From contig NC_016609.1 in assembly GCF_000246855.1 (NCBI RefSeq), positions 3,658,001-3,722,000 on the forward strand: DNA of 64,000 nt, in the 5' to 3' direction. The position numbers were made by a program, and so were the translations under genes. Below the pieces are notes generated by a model. That model searched no databases, was not told the origin of the DNA, and worked only from the letters and a program-made list of their open reading frames with translations. Position 1 is the stretch's first letter. The number at the start of each line of letters is the position of its first letter. This document shows, piece by piece, positions 8,320-17,153 of this stretch. The DNA comes from Niastella koreensis GR20-10 (GTDB lineage: Bacteria > Bacteroidota > Bacteroidia > Chitinophagales > Chitinophagaceae).

Positions 8320-10785
8320 TTACATTGCATCCACATCGGGGATCACCACCACATTCCTGAACCTGCTATCATTGTGCAGGGAAGCCACCTGCTCCAGGAT
8401 AAATCGCTTACAACGCTGTATAAGCTCTCCATCCTTTGGCAGTTTTATCAGCAACTCCATCAGGTACTGGTTACGCACCCGGTTCACCACCGGTTCTGCC
8501 GGTCCTACAAGATATTTTCCGTATTCTCCCTGCATAGCAAACGCCATCATTTGGGCAGCAGCCGCCACCACTTCTTTTGACTTATGCTTTAAGGTGAGCA
8601 TGATGAGCCGTGCAAAGGGCGGATAAAAGAACACCTTACGCCCCTCGATTTCCTGGTTGTAGAACAACCCGTAATCGTGTTGCTGCACAAAATACAGCAC
8701 GGGGTGTTGGGTGTTGGAAACCTGGATGTACACTTTGCCCTGTTTATCTTTTCGTCCCGCGCGGCCACTCACCTGCTCCATTAGTTGAAATGCCCGTTCG
8801 TTCACCCTGAAATCGGCAAAACTCAGCAGGCTGTCTGCATCCAGGATACCAACCAGGTTCACGTTTTCAAAATCCAGTCCTTTTACCACCATTTGGGTAC
8901 CCACCAGGATATCAAGGCGGCCCTGTTCAAATTGCTGAATCAGGTTATCGTGCGCAGTCTTACCCCGCACACTGTCAATATCCATGCGGGCCACCCGGCC
9001 TTTGGGGAACATTTCTTCCAGTAGTTCTTCAATACGCTCGGTACCGAAATTACGCTGCGCAAATTTATCGCTGCCACAGGCCTGGCAGCTGTGCACCGGC
9101 GGATATACGGTACCGCAATAGTGACAATGCAGTTTATGGGTGTTCTTATGATAGGTTAATGTAACGTCGCAATGCTTGCAATGCGGTATCCAGCCACAGG
9201 TTTGACAAACCTGGTAGGGCGAGTACCCACGCCGGTTCTGGAAAAGGATCACCTGCTTACCCTGTTCAAGCGACTGGTCAATGGCGGCTTTTAACGGAGG
9301 CGTAATAATGATCTTGTTCTTATCGGCCCCAAACATTTTTTTGGTATCTATGATGTCGATGGCCGGCAATTGCACTCCGCCAAACCGTTCGCCCAGTACG
9401 GCCAGTCCATACTTTTGCGACTGGGCATTGAAATAACTTTCTACCGAAGGCGTGGCGCTGCCCAGCAATACGTTTGCATGAAACAAGGAGGCGTAATAAA
9501 TAGCGCCATCACGGGCATGGTAACGCGGCGCGGGGTCCTGCTGTTTATACGAGGTATCATGTTCTTCATCCACTACGATCAGCCCCAGGTCGGTAAATGG
9601 CAGGAAGATCGACGAGCGGGCGCCCAGTACTACTTTCAGCTCACCGGTCTTTACTTTATTCCAGATCTCAACCCGTTCGTTCTGGTTGAATTTACTATGA
9701 TAAATGCCAATATACCCGCCAAAATGCTTTTGCAGCCGGCGAATGACCTGTGAGGTCAATGCTATTTCGGGCAACAGGTACAGCACCTGTTTTCCCTGGC
9801 GGATGTACCGCTCGATTATTTTGATGTACACCTGCGTTTTGCCACTGGCGGTAACGCCATGCAGCAAACATACAGGTTTGCTTACCAGTTGTTCGGTAAT
9901 GGCGTCAAAAGCACGTTGTTGCGCAGGCGTCAATTCAAAATCTATCTGAATATTACGGGGCAGGTATTGCAGCCGGTCAACCTGCCGTTTCTCCAGCCAC
10001 AAAATGCCTTTATCTACCAGTCCTTTTAACTGCGCGTCCGAAGCGCCGCTTTTCTTCAGCAATTCGGGTTTGGTTACTTCGCCTTGTGTTTTTATCAGGT
10101 GCAGGTAACTGAGCAGCAGTTCCAGTTGCTTTTCGGCCCGCTGCAGTTTTTTATCATCACTCAGTAAGACAGACAGTTCCTCCTCGTTATCGTATTTATG
10201 GTTCAGCAAAACAAAGATCTCCTTTTTGGGCGACCATGTTTCTTTCAGGGCTTCCCAAACCATACACACCTTTTTTTCGATGAGCCGTTTAATAACGGGA
10301 TACACCCGGTTAGAATCGAGGATCTGTTGCACTTCGCCGATCTTCAGCTCTTTTTTCAGCAGCAGGGCTTCTCCTACCAGGTATTCATCATGATCGAGGG
10401 TAGAAAAATTATCGCCAAACTCCTCATTGAACATAATCACGGTTTCACTGCTCAATTTAAAATGGGCAGGCAGGGCGGCCGCCATTACTTCGCCTTCGCT
10501 GCACATGTAGTAGCGGGCGATCCATTCCCATAATTTCAGTTGTTCGGGGAAAATAACCGGCTCGGCATCCAGGATGTTGAGCAGCTCCTTTGCTTCAAAC
10601 GCCTCGGGTTTATCGGTATGCAACCGCTTCACCACGCCGGCGTATTTCTTGTTCTTACCCAATACCACCTCTACCCGCACGCCGGGTTTTATTTGGTCGC
10701 GCAATGGCTCAGGCACCGACCATGTGTAGTTTTTGGGTAAGGCCAGTGGAATTATTACTTCTGCGTACAATACGGGACTACTCAA
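8320..10785 (-). CDS. priA: Primosomal protein N', replication restart helicase
   Basis: 821 aa. PriA recognises stalled forks and reloads the replicative helicase. It shows the N-terminal 3'-DNA-binding domain (residues 1-110), Walker A GVTASGKTQ (about 310), DEEH box VVDEEHD (about 405), helicase C motifs, and the inserted zinc-binding cluster of eight Cys (CQTCGW...CKHC...CHYC...CQAC, about 530-575). All metal ligands are present. There is no ATG at the start: the frame opens with TTG at 10785, and a second TTG at 10770 would give the MYAEV start seen in many homologues. It is probably monocistronic. Confidence 0.95.
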   Translation of the reverse strand: MSSPVLYAEVIIPLALPKNYTWSVPEPLRDQIKPGVRVEVVLGKNKKYAGVVKRLHTDKPEAFEAKELLNILDAEPVIFPEQLKLWEWIARYYMCSEGEVMAAALPAHFKLSSETVIMFNEEFGDNFSTLDHDEYLVGEALLLKKELKIGEVQQILDSNRVYPVIKRLIEKKVCMVWEALKETWSPKKEIFVLLNHKYDNEEELSVLLSDDKKLQRAEKQLELLLSYLHLIKTQGEVTKPELLKKSGASDAQLKGLVDKGILWLEKRQVDRLQYLPRNIQIDFELTPAQQRAFDAITEQLVSKPVCLLHGVTASGKTQVYIKIIERYIRQGKQVLYLLPEIALTSQVIRRLQKHFGGYIGIYHSKFNQNERVEIWNKVKTGELKVVLGARSSIFLPFTDLGLIVVDEEHDTSYKQQDPAPRYHARDGAIYYASLFHANVLLGSATPSVESYFNAQSQKYGLAVLGERFGGVQLPAIDIIDTKKMFGADKNKIIITPPLKAAIDQSLEQGKQVILFQNRRGYSPYQVCQTCGWIPHCKHCDVTLTYHKNTHKLHCHYCGTVYPPVHSCQACGSDKFAQRNFGTERIEELLEEMFPKGRVARMDIDSVRGKTAHDNLIQQFEQGRLDILVGTQMVVKGLDFENVNLVGILDADSLLSFADFRVNERAFQLMEQVSGRAGRKDKQGKVYIQVSNTQHPVLYFVQQHDYGLFYNQEIEGRKVFFYPPFARLIMLTLKHKSKEVVAAAAQMMAFAMQGEYGKYLVGPAEPVVNRVRNQYLMELLIKLPKDGELIQRCKRFILEQVASLHNDSRFRNVVVIPDVDAM

Positions 10786-10825
10786 TACGGTAATTGATTT
10801 TCAGGGAGCAAGATACGAAATACCA

Positions 10826-10960
10826 GGTATAAGCCTTAAGCTGTAAGCCCAATACAGCCTAAAGGTAAAAGCCTAAAGCTGAAAGCAAATACACCGCTAC
10901 GCGGTCCCAGCCTGGCAGGAAGAACTCTGAACCCTGAACTGTGAACTCTGAACTTGGAAC
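10826..10960. repeat. Low-complexity degenerate repeats between priA and plsC
   Basis: Two simple-repeat tracts fill the 174-nt gap. One is built from AAGC/CTAAAGC words (10828-10886); the other is five to six copies of a 7-nt unit TGAACTC/TGAACCC/TGAACTG (10922-10960) running right up to the plsC stop codon. No gene or clear promoter was seen here. Confidence 0.6.
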
Positions 10961-11706
10961 TAAACAATCCAACCAGCCTTGTATTCCCGTAATTTCTGGT
11001 CCATCACCGAAGCCACTTGTAGTTTCAAGGCTTCTACATCTTTATTTGTAAGGCCTTCAACAGGTATTTCTTTCAGGAATACAGTACGCGAACGGCCGGG
11101 ATTTAAACTGAAAACAGACCCAAAATGCATGCGATGCCAGGTATCTAAAAACAACAATGGTTTTATGGGCGTTTGCGTTTCGATGGCTATGCGGAATGCC
11201 CCATCGTACAGGTTTTTTAGCGGCTGACTGGTTTCATTAAATGTGCCTTCTGGAAATATAAAGATCGAAATGCCTTTTTTGATCACCGACTTTAAAATAC
11301 GAACGCTATTGGCCCGGTGGCTGGCGCTGCTGCGATCAACCGTAACCACGGCATTGCGGTAAATAAAACCAAACAGCGGCACCTTCCCCATTTCAGCCTT
11401 GCCCAGGGCCCGTACCCGCTGGTTAAGCGTGCGCACGATCACCGGGGCATCGAGGTAAGAAATATGATTGGCAATAAAAATGTATTGTTTGTCTTTATCG
11501 TGGGGTTGCTCATAAAAGTTGCGATGCCTGATGCCTACCAGGAAAAACCAGGATCTTGCCCAATAACCGCAGAGCCGGTAAATAATATTCCCTCCCCGCA
11601 CCTTTCCAAAAAACGAAGCCACCACAACCGGTGGAATGACCAGCAGCATGCAAACGATAAACATAACCAGTGCATACAGGCAATAAATAATACGCAGGAT
11701 CCTCAT
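10960..11706 (-). CDS. plsC: 1-acyl-glycerol-3-phosphate acyltransferase
   Basis: 248 aa, usual for the family. It transfers an acyl chain to lysophosphatidic acid to make phosphatidic acid at the inner membrane. The acyltransferase motif NHISYLD (HxxxxD, about residue 80) and the glycerol-phosphate-binding FPEGT motif (about 155) are both present, and two N-terminal hydrophobic stretches (1-50) provide membrane attachment. Several PlsC-like paralogues are usual in Bacteroidota, so the exact acceptor (lysophosphatidate or an ornithine/amino lipid precursor) is not certain. Confidence 0.85.
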   Translation of the reverse strand: MRILRIIYCLYALVMFIVCMLLVIPPVVVASFFGKVRGGNIIYRLCGYWARSWFFLVGIRHRNFYEQPHDKDKQYIFIANHISYLDAPVIVRTLNQRVRALGKAEMGKVPLFGFIYRNAVVTVDRSSASHRANSVRILKSVIKKGISIFIFPEGTFNETSQPLKNLYDGAFRIAIETQTPIKPLLFLDTWHRMHFGSVFSLNPGRSRTVFLKEIPVEGLTNKDVEALKLQVASVMDQKLREYKAGWIV

Positions 11707-11824
11707 GTGTTGAATGGTTGTACGAACTAAATATTCAGGAAAAATGCTACCTATAAGTACAACCTTAAGAAACGGGGGAAAATTTTAAAAAGTATTGATT
11801 CAGATCAATTTATGAGTGATTGCC

Positions 11825-12304
11825 TTATTTACAATCGCAGTTCCATTCATTATCCAGGTCAATGACGGTAATAACCACCATGCCCCGTTTGGCGGGTGCA
11901 AAGATGATGCGTACCTGCTGGCCATCGTGGGTGGTGCCTTCCAGGGCATATTTGGGATCGGGGCGGCCTGCGGGCTCGCTTTTACGGTAGTTGATGCGGC
12001 CTTTTTCAAGAATTTCTTCTACTTCCGACTCATCTATATGGCGGCAATCCATGCGGCAACGGGCGTGTTTGGTATAAATAAGGTGGCCGGGGTGACGGTT
12101 GATAACATCCTCATCTGCAGCACCGGAGCGGGGATTATTTTCTGTTTTGGAATAATTGTCCCGGGCCGGGCCTTTGCCCTTTTTACCCGGTTTTGCGTAT
12201 TCATTGGCAGAACCGGTATTATCGTTACCCGAATTAGAAGTATTCTGGCAAGCAGCTATCAGGAAATAAGACAATAAGAGGAAGCTGGTGAGTATTCGTT
12301 TCAT
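11825..12304 (-). CDS. DUF4258-domain lipoprotein
   Basis: 159 aa. A lipoprotein signal ends in LIAAC (Cys19), followed by a low-complexity Asn/Gly/Lys linker (20-65). The C-terminal half (75-159) matches DUF4258: YTKHARCRMDCRHI, a central ILEKGRINY and a final strand VVITVIDLDNEW. DUF4258 domains are small alpha/beta domains of unknown activity; the conserved H-x-R motif is intact. Finding one behind a lipid anchor means it acts outside the cytoplasm. It is transcribed away from mtaB. Family call is fair; the function is not known. Confidence 0.75.
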   Translation of the reverse strand: MKRILTSFLLLSYFLIAACQNTSNSGNDNTGSANEYAKPGKKGKGPARDNYSKTENNPRSGAADEDVINRHPGHLIYTKHARCRMDCRHIDESEVEEILEKGRINYRKSEPAGRPDPKYALEGTTHDGQQVRIIFAPAKRGMVVITVIDLDNEWNCDCK

Positions 12305-12390
12305 ACAGGAAGCAAGTTAGTTCTTAGGTTTGTAGGTTTTTGAGTTCGTTAGTTTTTTAGTTTGAAGTTCAAAGTGGTTCCCACCAGCCC

Positions 12391-12417
12391 ATTAGCCAAT
12401 TAGCACATTAGCACATT
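12391..12417. repeat. Three 9-nt direct repeats upstream of mtaB
   Basis: ATTAGCCA-, ATTAGCAC- and ATTAGCAC- units repeat in tandem immediately upstream of the mtaB -7 box and cover its -33 region. A T/G-rich degenerate tract (12320-12372) precedes it. Confidence 0.5.
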
Positions 12418-12426
12418 TTTATTGAC

Positions 12427-12434
12427 TATCTTTG
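12427..12434 (+). promoter_or_regulatory. -7 box of mtaB promoter
   Basis: TATCTTTG matches TAnnTTTG exactly and ends 8 nt before the ATG at 12443. Transcription should start at or within a few nt of the start codon, giving a leaderless or near-leaderless mRNA. This also rules out the in-frame TTG at 12422 as start codon. Confidence 0.6.
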
Positions 12435-12442
12435 CGCCCGCT

Positions 12443-13732
12443 ATGGGCTCAAAAAAAACAGTGGCATTTCATACTTTAGGGTGTAAGCTGAACTTTTCAG
12501 AAACCTCTACGCTTTCGCGTATGCTTGAAAATGAAGGGTTTGAAAAGACAGCTTTTGAAAATATTGCAGATGTGTACGTGATAAACACCTGCTCGGTAAC
12601 CGATAATGCCGATAAGGAATGCCGGCAACTGGTACGGCGTATTCAACGCAAATCGCCAGAAAGCCTGGTGGTGATAACCGGTTGTTATGCCCAGCTGAAA
12701 CCTGAAGAAATTGCCTCTATCCCCGGCGTGGATATGGTATTAGGCGCCGCCGAAAAATTCAACATAGCCCACCACTTAAAAGAGCTTACCAAAGGCGATG
12801 CCGCCAAAATCTGCAGTTGCGATATTGAGGACGTAAGCGGTTTTCATTCTTCCTTTAGCATCCACGACCGCACCCGCACCTTTTTAAAAGTGCAGGACGG
12901 CTGCGACTATAACTGTTCGTTTTGCACCATCCCCATGGCGAGGGGCAAAAGCCGCAGCGACCTGATAGAAGGCGTGGTGGCGAATGTAAAAAAACTGGCC
13001 GCCAATGGCGTAAAAGAGATCGTGCTGACAGGGGTGAACCTGGGTGATTTTGGTAAAGGGCAGAACGCTGGCAACAGTGCCGGCTCCCACAACCGCGAAG
13101 AGAACTTTCATGAGCTGGCCATGGCGCTCGACAAGCTCGAAGGCATTGAACGGTACCGGATATCGTCAATTGAACCAAATTTGCTGACAAACGCCATAAT
13201 TGAACTGGTAGCCAACAGCAACACCTTTATGCCACATTTTCATATTCCCCTGCAAAGCGGCAGTAACCGCGTGCTGGGTTTAATGAGAAGACGCTACCGC
13301 CGGGAGTTGTATGCCGAACGCGTTAAACTGATAAAAACCCTGATGCCGCACGCGGCCATCGGAGTTGACGTAATTGTTGGTTTCCCGGGCGAAACAGAAG
13401 AAGATTTCCAGGAAACATTCCAGTTTCTGCACGAACTGGATGTCACCTACCTGCACGTGTTCACCTACTCAGAAAGGGATAACACCCATGCACTTACGCT
13501 GGGCCCCGTTGTTCCCATACCTGTACGGCACGAACGCAATAAAAAACTGCGCAATCTGTCGTACATGAAAACCCAGTACTTTAACCAGCAGCATGCCGGC
13601 CAAACACGCAAAGTGTTGTTTGAAGAAAACGATAAAAACGGCATGATGGAAGGTTACACCGACAACTACATTAAGGTGGTAGCCCCGTACAAACAGGAAT
13701 GGGTAAATAAAATAGTTGACTGGAAGCTGTAA
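12443..13732 (+). CDS. mtaB: tRNA t6A37 methylthiotransferase
   Basis: About 429 aa. MtaB adds a methylthio group to t6A at position 37 of ANN-decoding tRNAs. The N-terminal MTTase domain carries three cluster cysteines (GCKLN, NTCSV, GCYAQ); the radical-SAM motif CxxxCxxC is seen as CDYNCSFC (about residue 155); the TRAM-like C-terminal part ends the protein. The start is ATG 12443, since the upstream TTG lies in the promoter. It stands alone between two intergenic regions. Assignment to MtaB rather than MiaB or RimO rests on the HTLGCKLN opening and length. Confidence 0.93.
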   Translation: MGSKKTVAFHTLGCKLNFSETSTLSRMLENEGFEKTAFENIADVYVINTCSVTDNADKECRQLVRRIQRKSPESLVVITGCYAQLKPEEIASIPGVDMVLGAAEKFNIAHHLKELTKGDAAKICSCDIEDVSGFHSSFSIHDRTRTFLKVQDGCDYNCSFCTIPMARGKSRSDLIEGVVANVKKLAANGVKEIVLTGVNLGDFGKGQNAGNSAGSHNREENFHELAMALDKLEGIERYRISSIEPNLLTNAIIELVANSNTFMPHFHIPLQSGSNRVLGLMRRRYRRELYAERVKLIKTLMPHAAIGVDVIVGFPGETEEDFQETFQFLHELDVTYLHVFTYSERDNTHALTLGPVVPIPVRHERNKKLRNLSYMKTQYFNQQHAGQTRKVLFEENDKNGMMEGYTDNYIKVVAPYKQEWVNKIVDWKL

Positions 13733-13954
13733 AAGCAGGTTTACCGCTTAACCGGCACATAAATGGATTAGCTATTTTTTACATAGGATAAGTGCTTTCC
13801 TTTATTATTTAGGGAACGATTATGCGAATTAATTTGCATAAATAAACTAGATTACATCCGGTTACAGTAGCCCGGTGAAAGATAAATTCACCAAACGAAT
13901 ACATGGTTAACAGCTCTGGGGGTAGTACATACGTACACTACTCAATTAAACGCT

Positions 13955-15394
13955 ATGCTCGCAGCATCTCATCCGTTAAATATATTGGTGGTAGAAGATA
14001 ATGAAACTGATTTTGTTCTGTTTTGTGAGTACCTGAAACTTAGCAAGCTTCCTACCAATTGTATCTTCCGGGCCGAACGCCTGGGAGAAGCCCTTTGTCT
14101 TGTTCACGAACACCAGCCCGATCTTATATTTCTTGACCTGAGTTTACCCGATAGTGACGGGATCGATTCTTTTGAACGGCTGAACGCCGAAGCCCGGCAC
14201 ATCCCCATAATAGTTTTATCGGGTTTATTAGACAGGCAGGTTGCCTTACACACCATTTCGCTGGGCGCGCAGGATTACCTGATAAAAGATGAGCTGGATG
14301 AAAAAGTGCTTACCAAAAGCATTCAGTACAGCATTGAACGTAAAAAGATCCTGCAAAAAGTAGTAGAGAATTTTGAACGGTACAACACTCTTATAAAAGC
14401 AACCAGCGATACCATCTGGGACTGGGACCTTCGTACCAACGACGTGCTTTGGAACGAAGGCATTACCTCCATCTTTGGTTTTGCCCCTGCCGATGTTCAA
14501 AACGCCATTGAATGGCATCACCAGAACATTCACCCCGATGACCGCGAACGTATTTTACAAACCATTGATGAATGCATGCGCGAAGGCCGCGACCACTGGC
14601 AGGAAGAATACAGGTACAAATCGGCCAACGGCGTTTACAAATTTGTGTATGACCGGGGATACATTTTAAAAACCGAGCACAACAAACCTTATCGCATCCT
14701 GGGCGCCATGATGGATATTACCGAGCGCAAAAAAATGCAGGAAGAAATAATACGCAACCAGATAGAAACCCAGAAATTGATTACCCAGGTAACCATTCAA
14801 ACCCAGGAACAGGAACGCCGGGAAATTGGCCACGAGCTGCACGATAACATTAACCAGATACTGGCTACCGCCAAGCTGTGTGTTGATATGGCATTGAATG
14901 AAGAAAACCACCGGCAGGAATTATTGAGCAAAAGCTATGAAAACATTACCAGGGCCATTAACGAAATACGCAAACTGTCAAAAACTCTGGTACCGCCATC
15001 CCTTGGCGATATTGGATTGAAAGAAGCCCTGCTGGAGCTGATAGAGAACATAACGATCTCCAATGAGCTAAAAATAAAAATAAAAGCCACCGACCATCAT
15101 ATTGAAGATATGTCGAACAACAAAAAGCTCATCATGTACCGGATAGTACAGGAGCAGCTGAACAACATCTTAAAACATTCGGGCGCAACAGAAGCATTGA
15201 TAGAATTAAAGACCATGCGCAACTGGCTTCACCTGAATATTAAAGACAATGGTATTGGCTTTGATACCCGTAAAAAGAACCGGGGCATTGGGTTGAACAA
15301 TATCATTAGCCGGGTTGAAATGCAGAATGGGAAAATGGAGATCATCAGCGCACCGGGAAAGGGATGTGTCTTAAAAATAGAGATACCCGGATAA
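13955..15394 (+). CDS. REC-PAS hybrid sensor histidine kinase
   Basis: 479 aa, no membrane segment, so cytoplasmic. Order: receiver domain (8-125, phospho-Asp in LIFLDLSLPD), PAS/PAC domain (about 135-270, with IHPDDRERI and EEYRYKSANG), HisKA_3-type dimerisation domain with ELHD (His296 the probable phosphosite), and a HATPase domain (about 390-478, NGIGFD and RGIGL motifs). The receiver-first layout means it is itself controlled by an upstream phosphodonor. NarX-type kinases usually pair with LuxR-type regulators; none is adjacent. The convergent single-domain regulator at 15461 may belong to the same circuit (inference). Ligand unknown. Confidence 0.9.
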   Translation: MLAASHPLNILVVEDNETDFVLFCEYLKLSKLPTNCIFRAERLGEALCLVHEHQPDLIFLDLSLPDSDGIDSFERLNAEARHIPIIVLSGLLDRQVALHTISLGAQDYLIKDELDEKVLTKSIQYSIERKKILQKVVENFERYNTLIKATSDTIWDWDLRTNDVLWNEGITSIFGFAPADVQNAIEWHHQNIHPDDRERILQTIDECMREGRDHWQEEYRYKSANGVYKFVYDRGYILKTEHNKPYRILGAMMDITERKKMQEEIIRNQIETQKLITQVTIQTQEQERREIGHELHDNINQILATAKLCVDMALNEENHRQELLSKSYENITRAINEIRKLSKTLVPPSLGDIGLKEALLELIENITISNELKIKIKATDHHIEDMSNNKKLIMYRIVQEQLNNILKHSGATEALIELKTMRNWLHLNIKDNGIGFDTRKKNRGIGLNNIISRVEMQNGKMEIISAPGKGCVLKIEIPG

Positions 15395-15424
15395 TTGATG
15401 CATCATTATACCTGTATCCTGTTA

Positions 15425-15456
15425 CAGGTTACAGGTAACCTGCCACCTGTAACCTG
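15425..15456. repeat. Perfect 12-bp inverted repeat between kinase and regulator
   Basis: CAGGTTACAGGT (15425-15436) is mirrored by ACCTGTAACCTG (15445-15456) around an 8-nt loop that itself contains AACCTG. It lies between two convergent genes and may help end transcription, but no T-run follows on either strand. Confidence 0.6.
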
Positions 15457-15460
15457 CTTC

Positions 15461-15898
15461 TCAGTCCTTATACCTGTCAGGAAAATACTTCTTTAAAATA
15501 TCCTGCAATAGTGTAGACGTGAGTGGTTTATTCCGGAATTCTTTTACCGCGTCTATTTTGCGGGCCTTCAATTCATCTTCAGGATTGAAGGATGTAGTGA
15601 GCATAACCACAATGATGCTGCTTTTCTGCGCTTCAGGCAGCGCTTCATAACGTTGTAAAAACTCCCAGCCATCCATGGCCGGCATATTGATGTCGAGAAA
15701 AATAATTTCAGGGATGGGGCAGTCCTGGTTTAACGGCGCTGGCTGACCTGCGCAGGACAAATAGTCCAATGCTTCCCGGGCGCCCGGAATGATCTTGATA
15801 TGATTGGTACACGCCATCTCCTCCACTGCCAACTTATTTAAAAAGTTAGTAGGTTCATCATCATCAATCAATAAAATACAATTTAGTTTCATCTTCAT
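15461..15898 (-). CDS. Single-domain response regulator
   Basis: 145 aa consisting of one receiver domain. The acidic pocket IDDDE (11-15), phospho-acceptor Asp69 (FLDINMP), the conserved Thr (MLTTS) and Lys-Pro region (NKPLT) are all visible. There is no output domain, so it acts by protein contact or phosphotransfer, as CheY-like/Rcp-type regulators do. It is convergent with the hybrid kinase. The insertion between strand 2 and strand 3 (PAPLNQDCPIPE) is common in Bacteroidota regulators of this kind. Confidence 0.9.
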   Translation of the reverse strand: MKMKLNCILLIDDDEPTNFLNKLAVEEMACTNHIKIIPGAREALDYLSCAGQPAPLNQDCPIPEIIFLDINMPAMDGWEFLQRYEALPEAQKSSIIVVMLTTSFNPEDELKARKIDAVKEFRNKPLTSTLLQDILKKYFPDRYKD

Positions 15899-16192
15899 AA
15901 CAAGATGGCATTCCGATATAAAAGTGAACCTAATAAAGATAAAATTTAAACTCGAATTAAAATATAATTAATTCATACCCTATACATTTTCACTTACACG
16001 GTACGTATACTAAAGCGATTTAATAACAGGATCACTAACCAATCAATTGGCAATAAGCAATAGTCAATTATACCGGATAATAATAAAGGGGATGGCAAAG
16101 CAGGCGCTCCAAACCAACAAATCGCTGATAATGTATAACCATTCGTGAAATTTGCTCCACTTACCACAATGCCAGCGCAGTTGACACGTAAA
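15899..16192. other. Intergenic region without recognised gene
   Basis: About 290 nt, AT-rich, between the response-regulator start and the DUF4249 terminator. A TATCTTTA-like box on the minus strand (about 15929-15936) could be the regulator's promoter, with one mismatch to consensus. I see no RNA gene or small ORF I can support. Confidence 0.5.
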
Positions 16193-16227
16193 AAAGGCGA
16201 AACCCGGTTAATGGGAGTCTCGCCTTT
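16193..16227 (-). terminator. Terminator after DUF4249 gene
   Basis: AAAGGCGA (16193-16200) pairs with TCGCCTTT (16220-16227), with an internal CCC/GGG pairing. On the minus strand the stem is followed by TTTTTACG. It lies 32 nt past the DUF4249 stop. Confidence 0.7.
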
Positions 16228-16228
16228 C

Positions 16229-16259
16229 GTGTTAACGTGTTAACTTATCAACGTTGAAC
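16229..16259. repeat. GTTAAC-type degenerate repeat
   Basis: Built from CGTGTTAAC and ATCAACG words. A closely similar tract occurs at 59811-59874, far away in the window. Confidence 0.4.
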
Positions 16260-17134
16260 TATTCTACTTTCTTCGTAGCCGATATCTCCGCTACCGTACC
16301 AAACCAACCGTAAATCTTTGTTTTGCTGGTTGATTGCAGATTGAACACATTCGCAGGTACATTGGTAAGCACTTTGCCAAACAAACCATCGTTGGTTAAC
16401 TGCGTTTGTACCTGTTCCATAAACTGGTAGGAAGGTTTGGATAAAGAACGGAACAGCACTTTTACTACATCGCCTTTGTCGTAAGGTTTATCACCGGAAG
16501 TAACGCCATCGCGGAAAGGTGGAATAAAAGTAAAGCCATCGGAAATATTATCAGTCCCTTCGCCAAACGTACCATCAGCGGATAACATTTCGCCTACATA
16601 ATAATTCAGTTGACCATTCCGGTAAGTACGGATCCAGGTAAAATCAACCGCTCCCACCGGGTCGTGTGCATACAGTTTTACATAATAGCCGGCTTTATCT
16701 CCCCCATCAACTTCCTTGTATTCCGAAGTGAGCGAGTCAATGATAGAAGAACGCTTCAGGGTGTCGGTTGCTTCAAACTGTTCGCCCTTCCAGTTAATAC
16801 TTAATTTATAGTTATGGCCTACTACTCCAATGTGATCAGTGCCCGCATCGTAATTATAGGCGCCGTTCGCATATGTGAACGGGTACGATTTGCCGGCCGT
16901 AACATCCGTTACGGTGATCTGTGCATCCCCTATCGCTTCAGCATCGGTCTGGCTCTGGTATTCAGTAGCCTTTAAAAATTTGATGGTTTGCACACCAGGC
17001 TGATCGGTGATCCAGGCGTCAACGTATGGCAAACCGCTGCCATCGGGCAAATTGAGGTCAATAACCCGCTCACAGGCAGTTAAGGAAGCACCTAACAGAA
17101 CAAGGGAGATATATTTGATTGCTTTATTTCGCAT
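16259..17134 (-). CDS. DUF4249 lipoprotein, TonB receptor partner
   Basis: 291 aa. The lipobox is LTAC (Cys21), followed by ERVIDLNLP, a characteristic opening of DUF4249 proteins. The body is beta-rich, with the family features ITVTDVTAGKSY and LYAHDPVGAVDFTW. DUF4249 lipoproteins are encoded directly downstream of TonB-dependent receptors in Bacteroidota and are thought to sit on the outer membrane as a SusD-independent partner. Here it follows the receptor gene by 19 nt and ends at a terminator, so the two form an operon. The substrate cannot be read from sequence. Confidence 0.85.
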   Translation of the reverse strand: MRNKAIKYISLVLLGASLTACERVIDLNLPDGSGLPYVDAWITDQPGVQTIKFLKATEYQSQTDAEAIGDAQITVTDVTAGKSYPFTYANGAYNYDAGTDHIGVVGHNYKLSINWKGEQFEATDTLKRSSIIDSLTSEYKEVDGGDKAGYYVKLYAHDPVGAVDFTWIRTYRNGQLNYYVGEMLSADGTFGEGTDNISDGFTFIPPFRDGVTSGDKPYDKGDVVKVLFRSLSKPSYQFMEQVQTQLTNDGLFGKVLTNVPANVFNLQSTSKTKIYGWFGTVAEISATKKVE

Positions 17135-17153
17135 CTTATTATTTTTATTTTTC

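Noticed and set aside
11816-12277. 153-codon plus-strand frame with a Gly/Ala-rich, membrane-like translation
   Set aside because: Fully antisense to the DUF4258 lipoprotein gene, which has clear family motifs.
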